Origin: Lytechinus variegatus
Taxonomy: Eukaryota > Echinodermata > Echinoidea > Temnopleuroida > Toxopneustidae
Direction: 5' to 3'
Assembly: GCF_018143015.1 (NCBI RefSeq)
Contig: NC_054743.1
Coordinates: 42,612,922 to 42,676,921, forward strand
Length of the DNA: 64,000 nt
The position numbers and the translations under genes are program-made. Each line of letters starts with the position of its first letter. The first letter of the stretch is position 1. The notes beneath the pieces were generated by a model. The model worked only from the letters and a program-made list of their open reading frames with translations. It ran no database searches and was not told where the DNA came from. Of this stretch, positions 37,419-48,219 are shown in pieces.

Positions 37419-40303
37419 GAACTTTAGAAGTGCATTTAAACAGGAAAGTGACCGATTATATAGTAGAAAGAATGAACACCGATTTGTAAAAAAAAATAGC
37501 TATTAAGGCAACAGAAAGGTCACTCCTCTGCTGATCCGGTTGAAACTTCTTATCTGTATACTAACAATTAAAGGTAATTGAAACTTAAAGATAATTTGAC
37601 AAAGGGTATTCTTATCGAATCTAATCGGCGCTATGGTATTTTCCTGAAACCTTAAGATGGAACATCAGATCATATGTTTTATATGTGGGTATTAGAGTAA
37701 TAAATAGCACCTTTTACATAAGAATGTACATAGTGAAGTGGAAATCTGAGAATCAATATTTTCTGTTATTTTGTGGGGTTTGTTTGTTCCTTTAGATAAC
37801 TTTTCAATTCATGGAGACTATTTTTTTCCTGGTAATTTAGTACATTGATCGCTTAGAAACCTCCGTATTTAGCGCTCTACAAATGTTATAATTATTATTA
37901 CAACAAGTCGAATGCCTCTGGCCGTCTCACCTGCATCACACGATTCAATAGAGCAGCAGTGCTGACTTTGAAAACTACTATAAGATGTTCAGTGATACTT
38001 GGTTACTCTGATGTCCAAGTTTCATGAATTAGACCCATAAACTTTCAAAGTTATGATGGTAATTCAACTGATACCCCCAATTTGGCCAAAGTTCATTTAT
38101 TCGGCCAAAGTTCATTGACCCTAAATGACCTTTGAGGTCATGTGACATGAAACTCCGGCAGGATATTTAGTAGTACTCGATTAACCCTATGGCCAAATTT
38201 CATTAACTAGGTCTATATACTTCCTAAGATATGCTGTCATTTCAAAAACTTAACCTTCGGTTAAGATTTGGTGTTGACGCCGCCGCCGCCGTCGGAAAAG
38301 CGGCGCCTATAGTCTCACACTGCTATGCAGGTGAGGCAATTATATACTTCATAGTGATCCCTAAATTAAGTTTTGAATGTACTGTACATCTCCCAGTTAA
38401 ATGTTTGGATAGTCAATCGCTTTGCTGTCAAAATATCAAGATAATATTTTCCATCCATGATAATTCCATGTGATATGTTAATTGTTTAAGTTTGGAATCA
38501 AACTTTTATTCTTTTGTTTTGGAAAAAATAATGCAGGAAATCAGTACTCTTTGACAGTCAACCTGTCCGAAATGTCGAATCTACTCTCCTGCTCCTGCTA
38601 TCGCTCAATTCGCCAACTCAAGCCAGCCTTATCACGCTTATCTCGCCTATTCAAGCCTTCTACTCGGGCCTGTCTACTTCTCAGCTTTCGACTCCTTCTC
38701 GTTTAGTCCTTTTAATGACTGCACTCATTTTGAAAATAATACTCTACTTTCAAATCCCCATTATCTCGCCTTTCCATTTCATCTATCCGCTTTTCTCATA
38801 TTAGTCCTCCAAGAACTTTACACATGGTGTACAATAAACTTGTTATCTCGACACAGCCTATTTGATTAAACGCACTCTTAAGTGAAAAAAAATGCAGGAC
38901 CATACTAGGTGATTATCATTCCCCCTCCTGCCAGTGTAATAAGTCTGAGTTTCCCTTATTTATAATTGCTTTATTTTCTCTCCTTTAATCTGGGCCGACT
39001 ATGAGAAAAAAAGAAATGTGATATCTGAATATTCTTTATTAATGTGCTCAAAGTAGTTTGATTCAAACATGAATACATGCATTAATGACTTGGGTCTTCG
39101 AAATAAGAGTACGCATGCGCATGTCATATAACGTTCACGTTGGCACGAATGAATCAATACCTTCCAATTACCGGTACCCTTACATAGGCCTTAGGCTAAG
39201 ATCTATATTTGGATCCAATTTTTAAACAATTATCAAATTGCAATTAATTTCGCGCCCTGGATAGGGTAGTATGGGGCGTGGGATAAATTGCTGAAATACT
39301 GGACTGTCCCTTGATAGTGCCTGAGTGAAAGATGCTCCCCTATTTCAAATATAATTGCGAATGTCTTTGTCTTATTGGTTTTTCCCAGGCTGCCCTTTCA
39401 AGAAGCAAAGTCGAAGCAGATCGCCAACGCATATCTGTCCTTCAACAACGCAAGGCACGGTTAAAGGAACAGTGCGCCCTCATGAAGGAACACCATCAAG
39501 TCCGAGATGTAGCCCTAGATCCGCCAGAACAACTCATTGTCAACGAAGAGTATCGGATCATCTACTGCAACGTACCGAAAGTAGCCTGCACCAACTGGAA
39601 GACCATTTTACTGGAACTAGGGGGGTTTAGCGAATTCAATACTTCGAGAGAGGCACACCTTGGGGCTAATAAGAAAGGTCGACTCTATCTCGATTACCTA
39701 CACAACTACAATATCAGCCAGAGGCGATTTATGCTGCAGAACTACACGAAGTTCGTCTTCGTCAGGCACCCTTTCAATCGCGTTCTTTCTGCTTTCCGAG
39801 ACAAGCTTGCTCCAAACATTTCCGTCTTTTTCCGGAACGAAGATCGAAAGGGGACTTGGATCTCGCAGTACGGGCAGCGGATAATTGACCGTTACCGCGG
39901 TAAGGCTGAAGCTGATAGAGTCAACTCGAACTGGAAACAGCAATACGACCTCACCTTTACAGAGTTTATCCGGTTTTTGGTTGATCCTGGAATACAGTCG
40001 CACAACAAACACTGGGATGACATCCATTCTATATGCAAGCCTTGTGATATCGATTACGACGTCATCGGCAAATACGAGACGATGAGCGATGACGCAGACT
40101 TTGTTCTCAGACTTGCGAACATTGACCCCAAAATACAATTTCCTAAACCACATCCGTCACATGTGACGAATAGTTCGGACGGATCGCTGGCTGATACGGT
40201 CTATCAAGGTGTTCCTAAATCACTTATGTATAAACTGGCGATGCTGTATGCTGTCGATTTTAAATTGTTTGGGTACGACGCTGACCCGTATCTACAAATC
40301 TGA
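34512..40303 (+). CDS. Carbohydrate sulfotransferase, CHST8-14 (HNK-1/chondroitin 4-O) family
   Basis: Predicted type II Golgi enzyme that transfers sulfate from PAPS to a sugar hydroxyl on glycoproteins or glycosaminoglycans. Three exons (34512-34632, 36249-36334, 39389-40303) join in frame to give 373 residues, a normal length. Residues 7-27 form the signal anchor after a short basic tail (MPRKPH). Residues about 70-120 are a charged, possibly coiled stem. VPKVACTNWK at 131-140 is the 5'-phosphosulfate binding loop and VRHPFNRVLSAFRDK from 194 the 3'-phosphate site, both diagnostic of Sulfotransfer_2 proteins. CKPCDIDYDVIGKYET near 286 matches the C-terminal HYDLVGKYET-like motif of CHST11. 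Five N-glycosylation sequons lie after the anchor. No stop or frame break is seen. CHST11-like is the best guess; CHST8/9/10/12/13/14 are alternatives. Confidence 0.92.
34708..34858. mobile_element. TA-flanked MITE, CCTTGGTCACATTTG family, copy 2
   Basis: TA precedes 34708 and follows 34858. The right end reads AGCAAATGTGACCGAGG and the arms share TACGGCGAGTCGAAAACAG with copy 1 at 25141-25294. The left terminus has lost part of its sequence. It is inserted in sulfotransferase intron 1, 75 bp after the exon 1 donor. Confidence 0.75.
36249..36334 (+). CDS. Sulfotransferase exon 2: stem region
   Basis: After acceptor TTTGCAG the exon completes an Asp codon and reads VRKILGEDERMTDSEQRKDD then RFTNDQSL, ending at donor GTAAGT. 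The 86 bp enter in phase 1 and leave in phase 0, matching exons 1 and 3. The hydrophilic composition suits the lumenal stem. Confidence 0.8.
36397..36888. mobile_element. TTAA-type MITE (GGGGTACTCC family) interrupted by a hAT element
   Basis: AAAGGGGTACTCCAG at the left and the following ATCAAAATCGGACAAGGAAT match the relative at 49590-50134. After the hAT insertion at 36579-36845 the family sequence resumes as CCCCACCTGTTCTTTTGTAT, equivalent to CCCCACGTAATCTTTTGTAT in the relative. The far right half of the element is missing. Confidence 0.65.
36579..36845. mobile_element. hAT-type MITE with 8-bp target duplication
   Basis: Begins CAGTGGCGTACCT and ends AGGTGCGCTAGTG, inverse with few mismatches. 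TCCCCACC flanks both sides (36571-36578 and 36846-36853). CAGTGGCG termini and 8-bp duplications are typical of hAT transposons. The interior is G-rich/C-rich with ACAAGC motifs and encodes nothing. Confidence 0.85.
36900..36984. repeat. GAA/GAAGA-rich microsatellite
   Basis: Purine-only run built from GAAGAA, GAGAAAG and GAAGAG, encoding an artefactual Glu-rich frame. Confidence 0.9.
36985..37034. repeat. Perfect 50-bp palindrome
   Basis: ATTTTCCTATGATATTAAAA plus GGTT is followed by AT and then the exact inverse, 24-bp arms with a 2-bp centre. It abuts the purine microsatellite. Inside sulfotransferase intron 2. Confidence 0.95.
37374..37416. repeat. (TA)n microsatellite
   Basis: Uninterrupted alternating TA run of about 40 bases in sulfotransferase intron 2. 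Confidence 0.95.
37904..38318 (+). repeat. Dispersed complex repeat ending in a CCGCCGCCGTCGGAAAAG block, copy 1
   Basis: Same 5' part (GCCTCTGGCCGTCTCACC) and same 3' part (AAAACTTAACC, GTTAAGATT, then GACGCCGCCGCCGCCGTCGG and AAAAGCGGCGCCTA) as the longer copy at 50301-51270. The middle consists of units with ATGACCTTTGA-type and AAGTTTCATGAA-type segments; this copy has about two of them. No terminal inverted repeats and no coding frame. Confidence 0.7.
39389..40303 (+). CDS. Sulfotransferase exon 3: catalytic domain and stop
   Basis: Acceptor GTTTTTCCCAG precedes GCTGCCCTT; 304 codons and TGA end at 40303. The whole lumenal catalytic domain is in this single exon, as in several vertebrate CHST genes. 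It contains IIYCNVPKVACTNWK, FVFVRHPFNRVLSAF and the conserved KHWDDIHSICKPCDIDYD stretch near the C-terminus. The first in-frame ATG at 39332 lies in the intron and is not the start. Confidence 0.95.
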   Translation, partial: AALSRSKVEADRQRISVLQQRKARLKEQCALMKEHHQVRDVALDPPEQLIVNEEYRIIYCNVPKVACTNWKTILLELGGFSEFNTSREAHLGANKKGRLYLDYLHNYNISQRRFMLQNYTKFVFVRHPFNRVLSAFRDKLAPNISVFFRNEDRKGTWISQYGQRIIDRYRGKAEADRVNSNWKQQYDLTFTEFIRFLVDPGIQSHNKHWDDIHSICKPCDIDYDVIGKYETMSDDADFVLRLANIDPKIQFPKPHPSHVTNSSDGSLADTVYQGVPKSLMYKLAMLYAVDFKLFGYDADPYLQI

Positions 40304-40458
40304 AATCCGAAGTGACAATACGTTATTATTTGAATGTATACTGAGTGTTATGTTGCCGATTTTGTAGTGTAATTCAGACTTGGTATTGGATAGGGTTGGT
40401 CATATCTAGGTAGGCAAGCGACCGGCCTCAATATGGAAAAGCAAGGGGAGAGAGTATA

Positions 40459-40464
40459 AATAAA
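40459..40464 (+). promoter_or_regulatory. Polyadenylation signal AATAAA of the sulfotransferase
   Basis: First AATAAA downstream of the stop codon, about 155 bp after it, on the coding strand. Confidence 0.45.
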
Positions 40465-41269
40465 GAGGACTAAAGATAAAGAACAAGGTCTCTCTAAATA
40501 TGAGAAATGAAAAAGACGTCTAAAAAATCTTGCCGCATATCAAAATACCCTGTGTCATCCCAGGTCTTGGTCGTAAAAGTAATATCAACGGCAATTATTC
40601 AAGTGGTGTTTGCCTATGTTTATCCATACAATAACTTCAAAATGTCTTTCCTACCTTCCAATAAGACTTAATTTCAGATATTTCGTACAAAAATACAAGA
40701 ATGTACAAACAAATTTTGAAGGATTTGAGATATGTATGGTGTTTTTTTTTTAGATCACCGTTATCAGCTGTATTTATTATGCCTGTGTGCCGACTTTTAT
40801 AGTCATCAATTGTTGAGGGAGATAGCTTATATCATTACTTTTCAAAACACATAGCATCGTACGGTTGGTGAGTGTCTTTAATTACGTTGTTACACCCCAT
40901 GTTTATTTTGTTTACCGTAAGATACTTTTCATATTTTTATTCAGTTATAGCATAGCAACTTTTCATATAAATTTCGCACACAAACAGAAAACAAAACCGG
41001 AACACTAATTCCAAATTGATACAATGTATGGCACTAAAGAACAGAGATGGTTTTCATGAATTAAATGCACTCTGAAAATTAAATGGATGTAATGGGTAAA
41101 TCGCCCTTTAAAACGATCGCGGAGTGACAGCATTTTTAATAAGGTTGGAAAGCGCTATCTCTCCTCGGCCCTTTTACTCCTTTTCGCCTTCTGTGTTTTC
41201 AGAGTATATTATGTATAACCAAATCTTATTTGACAAAACAAATTGGAGGATTTCAGTAGCATATAACAT

Positions 41270-41430
41270 AGGGGTGTGAGAGTTCAGATTTTTAGCCGAT
41301 TTCAGGTTTTTTCAGCTTATTTTGGCTCCTCTAGGTACAAAATGTATGGGAGCTCTTTCTATTTCAGACTTTTTCAGCACTCTTCAGCTTTTTTTCAGAT
41401 CTTTTTATTTGTGACCACTCACACCCCTGA
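41270..41430. mobile_element. Short MITE with AGGGGTGTGAG / CTCACACCCCTG ends
   Basis: Inverse termini of about 12 bp. ATAACAT precedes the left end and follows the right end, a 7-bp direct repeat compatible with a hAT-type target duplication. The interior repeats TTTTTCAG motifs. Confidence 0.7.
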
Positions 41431-41499
41431 TAACATTAAATTGTAACTTGTCATCGATATGATGTGTGTGACTGACAGGGAAGTGTATCATGGAAGATC

Positions 41500-41655
41500 T
41501 TGTCTGAAGTTTTATCTGACACGTCTAATCTATCCGGCAGTTACCATAGTTACAATGTTTCTTAGCCAATCAGAGTGGAGGAAATTTGTCAAATTTGACA
41601 ACTTGTCGGACAACAAATATTGATGAAACGCTCTTATGAATTACATGTAGGGTCG
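41500..41655. repeat. Reverse copy of the repeat at 952-1101
   Basis: In reverse complement it reads GATTGGCTAAGAAACATTGT and CTATGGTAACTGCCGGATAG, matching 952-1101. Confidence 0.5.
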
Positions 41656-42091
41656 AAATCATGGATATCTTCGACCTCCTACCTTATGTTCTTGTTTATT
41701 AATTACAATTTAACCTAGTGACAAATTTGTTTCATATGATTTTGTAATACCATACCAATTTCATGGTTTTGTATTTCAACTCGTATGCTTTCGCGTTGTC
41801 CAATAGAATCAGCAGCGTTAGTATTATATAACCAACAAAATAATTGAAGAAAAGCTGAAGAAAATTTCACTTTCACTAGCTTCCAGGAAATTCATACTGA
41901 CCCATATACATGTACGCTCTATAACTGGATACTCTATGTACGCTATCTACACAAAATAGCTGTATGTAGATAAACAAAAGTTTGATTTGAAATTGTTACC
42001 AATAATCAATGACTGAAAATAAAACCAGCCGCAGCTGTATTTTTTGTAAGATTGAATGTTTGATGATTACCAAGTATAAGCATTGACCCAA

Positions 42092-42385
42092 GGGCCCGTA
42101 TTCTGAAGTCGGGTTTAAAGTTGTGGCTTAAGTATGGATAGCCAATTGTTACATAAATCACTAACAGTAGAGATATCATATTTCAGCTCATTCGACTCTC
42201 AAATTATTCATGATTATCTAAGAAGTAAAAATAGATGATTGTCTTCAGCATTGAAAAATCAGGAAAGAGCACAGTAAATATAAGAAACAAACAACTTAAT
42301 AAAATTTTGACACTTTTGGCTTCCCATAATTTTAGCACAGACTTAGACTAAGGTCTAATTTAAACCTGACTTCAGAATACAGGCC
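42092..42385. mobile_element. MITE with GGGCCCGTATTCTGAAGTC ends
   Basis: The left end GGGCCCGTATTCTGAAGTCG, then GGTTTAAAG, is mirrored by CTAATTTAAACC and TGACTTCAGAATACAGGCC at the right. About 30-bp terminal repeats and a non-coding AT-rich middle. Confidence 0.8.
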
Positions 42386-43353
42386 TATATGTACAATATT
42401 TTTACCAAAGCTTTAGGATAGATTTTGATGTTTGTAGCCTCAGGAATTAAATTTATTTTGTCGATGGCAATACATATGAAAATCCATTCATTCATTCATT
42501 TGTTAGGTTTTGATGTGGTTTATGCAGGGATGGTTCTGTGAGATAACATGGTTTGAGTCGTGGTTTGAAATACCCATGCATGTTTGCTTGTTTGTTTGAT
42601 TGTTATGGGTATGCATGTGGAGAGGTATGTTTGATTCCATGTTAATGTTGTATGAAAACAAAAGAAACCGCTGAGAAACCCACACATCACCATGGAAAAG
42701 AAGAACAGTGACTTTCAATATTGTGTCGTTTTGCAACTTGTTTGACATGCCCCGCATTTCGAGGCACTGAACCTCCATGTGAACCATAAACATTATCATG
42801 AAGGGTATTATTTTAAAGACAATTAAATGACCTATTCATTGATATCAATCACACATTAATATTCACTAAAACCGAGGAGGGATTATCGATCAATGTCAGA
42901 TTTACAACATTTTTTTGAGAAGTTTATATTCAGATACGTTAAAAACTAGCAATTTGCATGATGGCGAATAAGGTGTAAAAATAATTGATTTCAATCAGGA
43001 GCGTACGCAGGCTAGATTTTCTCAAAGGGGACGGTTTTCATGATTCAATGAAAACCTTTCTTCAAATGTCCCTCTTTAGGTCCATATAGATTTTTTAAAG
43101 CTCGTAATAATCGCTTTGTTGATTATTATCTAAGTATGCTGACAATGTTGCATTTTCAAGCCTTGTTTAATGAAATATCTCAAAATTTCAGTTTTGACTC
43201 AAAATGTCATATTTTAAGTATTCAGACGTGACATTTTAACCCTCATTTCTAGCAGTAAATAATGAACAAGATGCGTAAATCAAACAAATTAGGGAAATCT
43301 CTATGTTTTCTTTGGGGGTGTATATTCACTGAAAATGAATACTATAAACGTCA

Positions 43354-43975
43354 TTTAAAGGACAAGACCACCCCAGCAATTTTTTATTTTATTTTAAAAA
43401 AGAACAATCCAACAAGCATATCAAGGATATTTTTTTATCAAAATCTGACGAAAAGTACGAAAGTTATGACATTTTCAAGTTTTGCTTAATTTCACAAAAC
43501 AATTATATGCATAAACTGGTCGGTGTGCAAATGAGAGAACTGATGCCGTCACTCATTTTCTTTTGCATTTTCATATGAAATATTCCAATTTCTGATGTGA
43601 AGCAAAGTGTTCTCTTCACTGAACGTGTGGAATGACAATTTTTTTAACTTGTTATAGTTCAGTAAAGTTGATTCTCAAATCTGTAAAAAAAAAAACTACA
43701 GGTAGGCCTATTTTATAATTCAAACAATAAAAAAAAACAAATAGTGAGTGAGGAACATCATCGATTCTCTCATTCGCATATTACTGAGTTGTGCATACGA
43801 CTGGTATGAAAAAACTAAGTGAAGCTTTAAAATGGTATAACTTTCTCATTTTTAATATCTGTTTTGGGTGAAATTTTCAGCATTATTATGCTTGTTTGAT
43901 TTTTCTCTATTGGTTCAAATCAACATGTTTTTTTTTTTTGGGGGGGGGGCGGGTGGAGGTGGACTTGACCTTTAA
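43354..43975. mobile_element. Intact TTAA-type MITE, TCCACCCC family
   Basis: TTTAAAGGACAAGACCACCC at the left and GTGGACTTGACCTTTAAA at the right, both including TTAA. It is the longest uninterrupted copy in the window (622 bp). The conserved inner blocks (CAAATGAGAGAACTGATG and its inverse GATTCTCTCATTCGCAT) show that the inner halves are also inverted relative to each other. Confidence 0.8.
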
Positions 43976-44042
43976 ATATTTCGGACAAAAATATTACGAA
44001 GTGAGGAAATGTAGAAGAAATCATGTACTTGCCGAGTTTATA

Positions 44043-44420
44043 GGAATGAATTTCTTGATGTTGAACTAAAAGATCACAAAAAACTTGGCGAATCATGTGT
44101 AGGCCTATTTACTTGGTACATGAAGTACTAACAAAGTAATAATATAAATTTGTTACATTCGATAGCTGGTATGAATAGTTGATTATTATGAGCCAGAAAT
44201 TCAAAAGAAGAAATTTTGTCTCAGAGGCATTTCCACACGCTAAAATTCCATTATTTAGATGTGGTAATAATAGTGTAGAATATAATAGTTTTAAAATATG
44301 GAATGGATTTCTTGACGTTGAACTAATAAAGCATAAAAAACTTGGCAAATCATATTTACATGGGATATAAAATACTAACAAAGTAATAATATAAATATGT
44401 TACCATCAATAACTGGTATA
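44043..44420. repeat. Diverged tandem duplication with a coding-like tail
   Basis: GAATTTCTTGATGTTGAACT near 44049 recurs as GGATTTCTTGACGTTGAACT near 44305, and ACTAACAAAGTAATAATATA recurs about 240 bp on. In the second copy a plus frame reads FPHAKIPLFRCGNNSVEYNS and FKIWNGFLDVELIKHKKLGK before a stop; the first copy ends similarly (FLDVEL, HKKLGES). The shared coding-like end suggests a fragment of an old gene or LINE that duplicated in place. Confidence 0.5.
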
Positions 44421-45123
44421 AATAACAATAAATCAAGTTTATTAACGACTCTGATATTTCTCCAGAGCAGTTTACAAGGGTGATCAATGTGAACTTTCCA
44501 GAACAATAAACAACCAATAACGATAAATTAAAAAGAAAGTGTAGATTCACTTTGTTATAAGACAGTACCATGAACATACCCAATAAAGTGTTTGTCTTAT
44601 TTAAGAGACAATTCATTAGCTTGAAAAGTACACAGGTATCGAAATGAAATAGTAATAGTGGTAGCAACTACATCATATTACAATCTGATTTGCAATTTTT
44701 TTTTTACTTTGTATATTTATATCTTATCATCCCAAACGCAGAATACTCCACTTGATAAAAAAAGAATAGTTTGACACCACATCATGTCACCATCATTAAA
44801 ATTCGTTCCAGGTATCGGAAATAAGTCTACAAATATAACCCATTATTTTTTTGTGGGGGCACCTAAATGACTTCCCTCCCCATCATCGCTCACAGGAATT
44901 ATTGTACATTAAAAAAATAATAATAATGACTGTGTGAAAAACTACTGAACCGGACCAAGGTCGAAGGTATAGTCGCACAATGAATTATTCCTGGCGCCTC
45001 CTATACTCCCCATGCCACCCCTGTTGAAATTAATCACCACCCTGACCGTAGCTGTTTTAGTGGTCTACATCTCTTTCCAATACTATTTATCCATGTTTTC
45101 CATTACCCATTTGATAAACATGA

Positions 45124-45129
45124 TTTATT
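45124..45129 (-). promoter_or_regulatory. Polyadenylation signal of receptor C
   Basis: AATAAA on the minus strand, about 105 bp beyond the stop codon at 45233. Confidence 0.45.
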
Positions 45130-45232
45130 TAAAGAAAAAAATATCAATGCCCTATCCATCCACATTCCACATGTTCCAAGACGCCATATTCTCTCGAAGG
45201 ACCTGAAAACATCAAAATTGTGTGGATGGTCC

Positions 45233-45548
45233 TCATTCTAGATAAACACTTACAATGACATAACACCAAGTAACAAGGAGGGAAATGAATATCAAACCAA
45301 ACAGAATCTTAACACAGAGTATAGCAACTTCCTGCCAATGCATTTTATTTGCCTCAGGTTTGGCAATAGGCTGCACGTCGCCCTCTACGATTGGTCTATC
45401 ATTTGGTTCTACCGCTCGCATGGCTCGGTTGTCTCTAGCTTCGCAATAGTTGGTCGGATGTAGCTTTTTCGGTATGTCCATGAAGAGTTCAAGATCTGTA
45501 AGTTCCAGAATGTTATCCATATTCCTCTTGTCGCCTGACCTGGTTCCT
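45233..45548 (-). CDS. Receptor C exon 8 equivalent: loop, M4, stop
   Basis: Acceptor CTGTTACAG at the right. It encodes RNMDNILELTDLELFMDIPK, a polar cytoplasmic stretch, then MHWQEVAILCVKILFGLIFI and SLLVTWCYVIVSVYLE as M4, ending in a stop at 45233. It enters in phase 2 like exon 8 of receptor B. M4 resembles receptor B only in pattern (WxxxA, WxYxIVS). Confidence 0.75.
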
Positions 45549-45800
45549 CTGTAACAGAGTAATCCATAATGTATATATCAATTGTGATATGGGCATCTGC
45601 TACTCCTTTCAATCTTATGTCGTACTTAGGTCACAAAGGATGCCTACCTTTTCGACTATCTTAAAAAAGACACTTCTTATTACACCCAACGCTAACAATT
45701 CAACTGGACGGCTTAAATAACAACAACAACAAAGTCCGTATGACTCTTTCGAGCAATTGTTACGTTGTCATTGAGATGAAACACATTAGAATAGGCTTAC

Positions 45801-46001
45801 CCTTGATTGGGATGGCTACATGGCGCCAAGAAAAGCTGTCGAGCGTTGTCGCTGACCAGGAAACCGATATATGGACTGGTTACCGTCCTCATGACCAACG
45901 ACGGCAATGGTCTACCACTGCCAGTGTGGAAGAGCCGAAGAACGATGATTGCACATGCCACTTCAAGATAGCATAGTAGTATGAGCAGACTGAAGAGATT
46001 C
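45801..46001 (-). CDS. Receptor C exon 7 equivalent: M3
   Basis: Acceptor TTTTTTTCCAG, donor GTAAGC. It encodes NLFSLLILLCYLEVACAIIV and LRLFHTGSGRPLPSLVMR, collinear with FIVMIAMCCAEVLCSIFVLR and IYHMGG of receptor B (shared C..LEV.C.I.VLR). It leaves in phase 2 as expected but enters in phase 2 instead of phase 1. Confidence 0.72.
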
Positions 46002-46836
46002 CTGGAAAAAAATGAGAGTCCGATGAATGCTACAGTCATACCGAAGAAACTTATCCATATCTATAACGTTGTTTTCAATTAGATAGCAGCAATCATTTTG
46101 GGGTCAGTTCATTCGGTGTGACTGTGCATTGAAAACTGGAGAATGATAATATTTAAGTGACGAGATAACAAATGTGTTTTCTACTGTAGATGGTAAAATG
46201 TATCCGATATATTTTGTTTGCTTAACCATCCATAAAAAATATCTAAGTTTTTTGTCCCCCCCTCCCGTCGTTACATAAAAAATGTACCTGCCATAACCAG
46301 AGATAACATAGTAAATTGGCTCGACTTGAAGGCATATTCCTGAGAAGAATATAAAACATCTCATTCAATATCCATTACTAATTTGTAAAATAGTGCCTCG
46401 AGTGAGGTATGGCCGACCCAAGGAATTATGAATTGATTAATAGTCATATGCTGTACATCATTTCAGTGGATTATACATCCATATTGTAATATCCAGCTAG
46501 GGTTTAAGACTCGAGGTTAACTATATTTCATTGACGGTTGTTGTGCAATAATTAAAAAGATAATTTGACATGGAATTTTAGTTCAACGATTGGTTTCCTT
46601 AAAACTCTTTCTTTTTCACTTATATTTGTTTTGCGAACTGCATTAAAATTGTAAAAGCCGTAATTTGAAAGTAAAGTATTTTTTGTTCTTGAAATATATA
46701 TTGCAGGTTGTTGAAAAGCTGAATCTAATGGCTGCTAGATATGTTTATATAAATACTGTTAAACGAAATAATGATGGTCTCAGTTTTGAGGGAACTTTGC
46801 TGTACCCCTTTTCCAGGTGTCTCTCTAATAACGTAC
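46002..46836. other. Stretch where receptor C should carry its Cys-loop and M1-M2 exons
   Basis: Both strands were read for a Cys-loop (C, 13 residues, C), a vicinal Cys pair, GEK or an M1/M2 pattern, and none is present. A minus-strand piece near 46288-46340 with acceptor-like TTCTTCTCAG and donor-like CAG|GTACAT reads NMPSSRANLLCYLWLW; MPSS could be a faint trace of the M2-M3 loop, but this is not convincing. Confidence 0.5.
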
Positions 46837-46946
46837 TTCTCTTTTAGCTCGATATCCGACATCCAAACATCATCCATGCCAACTGTGACGTAATCAACAC
46901 CGTCATATTTTTCGGGGTTCCATATCACGTTCTCGTCTGTCCATAT
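46837..46946 (-). CDS. Receptor C exon 4 equivalent (110 bp)
   Basis: It encodes IWTDENVIWNPEKYDGVDYV and TVGMDDVWMSDIELKE, aligning without gaps to MWIDENLTWDPSEYGGVNIT and onward in receptor B. The size (110 bp) and phases (0 in, 2 out) are identical. The loop A motif is altered: W-M-S-D replaces W-x-P-D and the loop A Tyr is Lys. Acceptor AAATAG is weak; donor is GTACGT. Confidence 0.82.
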
Positions 46947-47050
46947 CTATTTCGTTGAATTTGGGAGCCAACATTAACAAAAAAAAACAAAGAAAAGAAA
47001 AAAGGAAACAAACTTAGATTAACTTGAAATTAATATTACCATTGGGCTTT

Positions 47051-47220
47051 TGCTCTAAAAAAACGAAATGCTGATTTAGCTCTTAAAGAACGTGTATAGA
47101 GACTGCACTTCGGAGTGCTGATTTTTCCCGTTCAAGTTTGAACTAGACAAATCAGCACTCCGAAGTGCAGTCGCTATACACGCTCTATAAGAGCTAAATT
47201 AGCTCTTTGTTTTTTAGAGT
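47051..47220. repeat. Palindromic MITE-like repeat, copy 2
   Basis: Arms GACTGCACTTCGGAGTGCTG and CAGCACTCCGAAGTGCAGTC are perfect inverses around CGTTCAAGTTTGAAC. The outer parts (GCTCTAAAAAAACGAAATGC, and TTTGTTTTTTAGAGT) pair more loosely. Same core as 12155-12295. Confidence 0.75.
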
Positions 47221-48181
47221 GAATATATTCACAGAAAATTTCATTTCCTTACATGCAGTGGGAATACTCTTCAGCTAAATCTATATAAACACTTAATTGC
47301 AATCCCGTCAAAGACCGTGTTTCATCCGATGGTTATATTAATCTTATTTAAGAGCCATTCAAGAATTCAAGACTAAGGATTGTTGGTTGAAAATTTTATC
47401 CTTATTACAAATTTTGTGCAACGGGCAGGAAGTGGGAAAATACCTTGCCAAAGTTATCAATTTGTTTATCCATTTTATCGAAATTATATTTCCATGACAA
47501 CGTCATCTTATTCATGACGATGCCAATAGATCAAATTTAGTACACTAGAATTTAGTGACATGGATTTGCTGCAAGGCACGGGCGTAAATCCCGGGGGGGG
47601 GGGGGATGGGGGATACATCCCTCCATTTTTCGGAGGGGGGGGGGGTGGCATGTACAATCATCCCCCACTTTTCAAGATAGAAAAGGTATGTTTTAAATCA
47701 TCACATGGTTAATGTTATTGTTAATGTGTGGATTCATCTTTAAATGCAGTCAAAGTGCTTGAATTGGCCTAATTTTGAATTTCAAAATTTCTCGCATGGT
47801 CGCTCCGCTCCCGCGCTCAACATAATCTTACAAGAATTTTGCCGTGACAAATCCCTACGTTTATCTTATTGCAAAGGTTATATCCACTGCAACATGTGCG
47901 TTTAGTTGTAATGAATCAGTTTATGAATATATTATGATTCCAATAACTTTCAAATATTATTATAACTTTTATCATAAACGAATTAAAACATTCATTAAAT
48001 ACACTTTGGTGAATATTGGAGGAGGTCATCTGGTATGTTTTTTTTTCGAAGCGGGGATTTTGTACGGAAAATACTTAAATTATTTATTATTTATAACTAT
48101 TTAACTCCCTATTTGCTCTTTTTTTTATATTTCTTGTTCATATCCTTCTATAGTTTACGCTATTGATAATATTCACTTATC

Positions 48182-48219
48182 ATCCCTTATGGAACAAACA
48201 CAGTGTTACCACAGTGTGT
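48182..48219 (+). repeat. Left terminal inverted repeat
   Basis: Thirty-eight bases identical to the inverse of 59695-59732, starting ATCCCTTATGG. Divergence begins sharply at 48220. Confidence 0.9.

Larger units (their letters stand above)
40465..45123. other. Intergenic stretch between sulfotransferase and receptor C
   Basis: No host exon supported. It contains four MITE-like elements (41270-41430, 41500-41655, 42092-42385, 43354-43975) and a diverged tandem duplication (44043-44420). The two flanking genes are convergent, so this stretch should hold both 3' regions. Confidence 0.45.

Noticed and set aside
39698-40153. Minus-strand 151-codon frame opposite the sulfotransferase
   Set aside because: Shadow of the real coding exon on the other strand; no splice sites or domains of its own.
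46104-46364. Minus-strand frame between receptor C exons, considered as the missing M1-M2 exon
   Set aside because: No GEK, no M1 proline pattern and no Cys pair; only a faint MPSS phrase in another frame.
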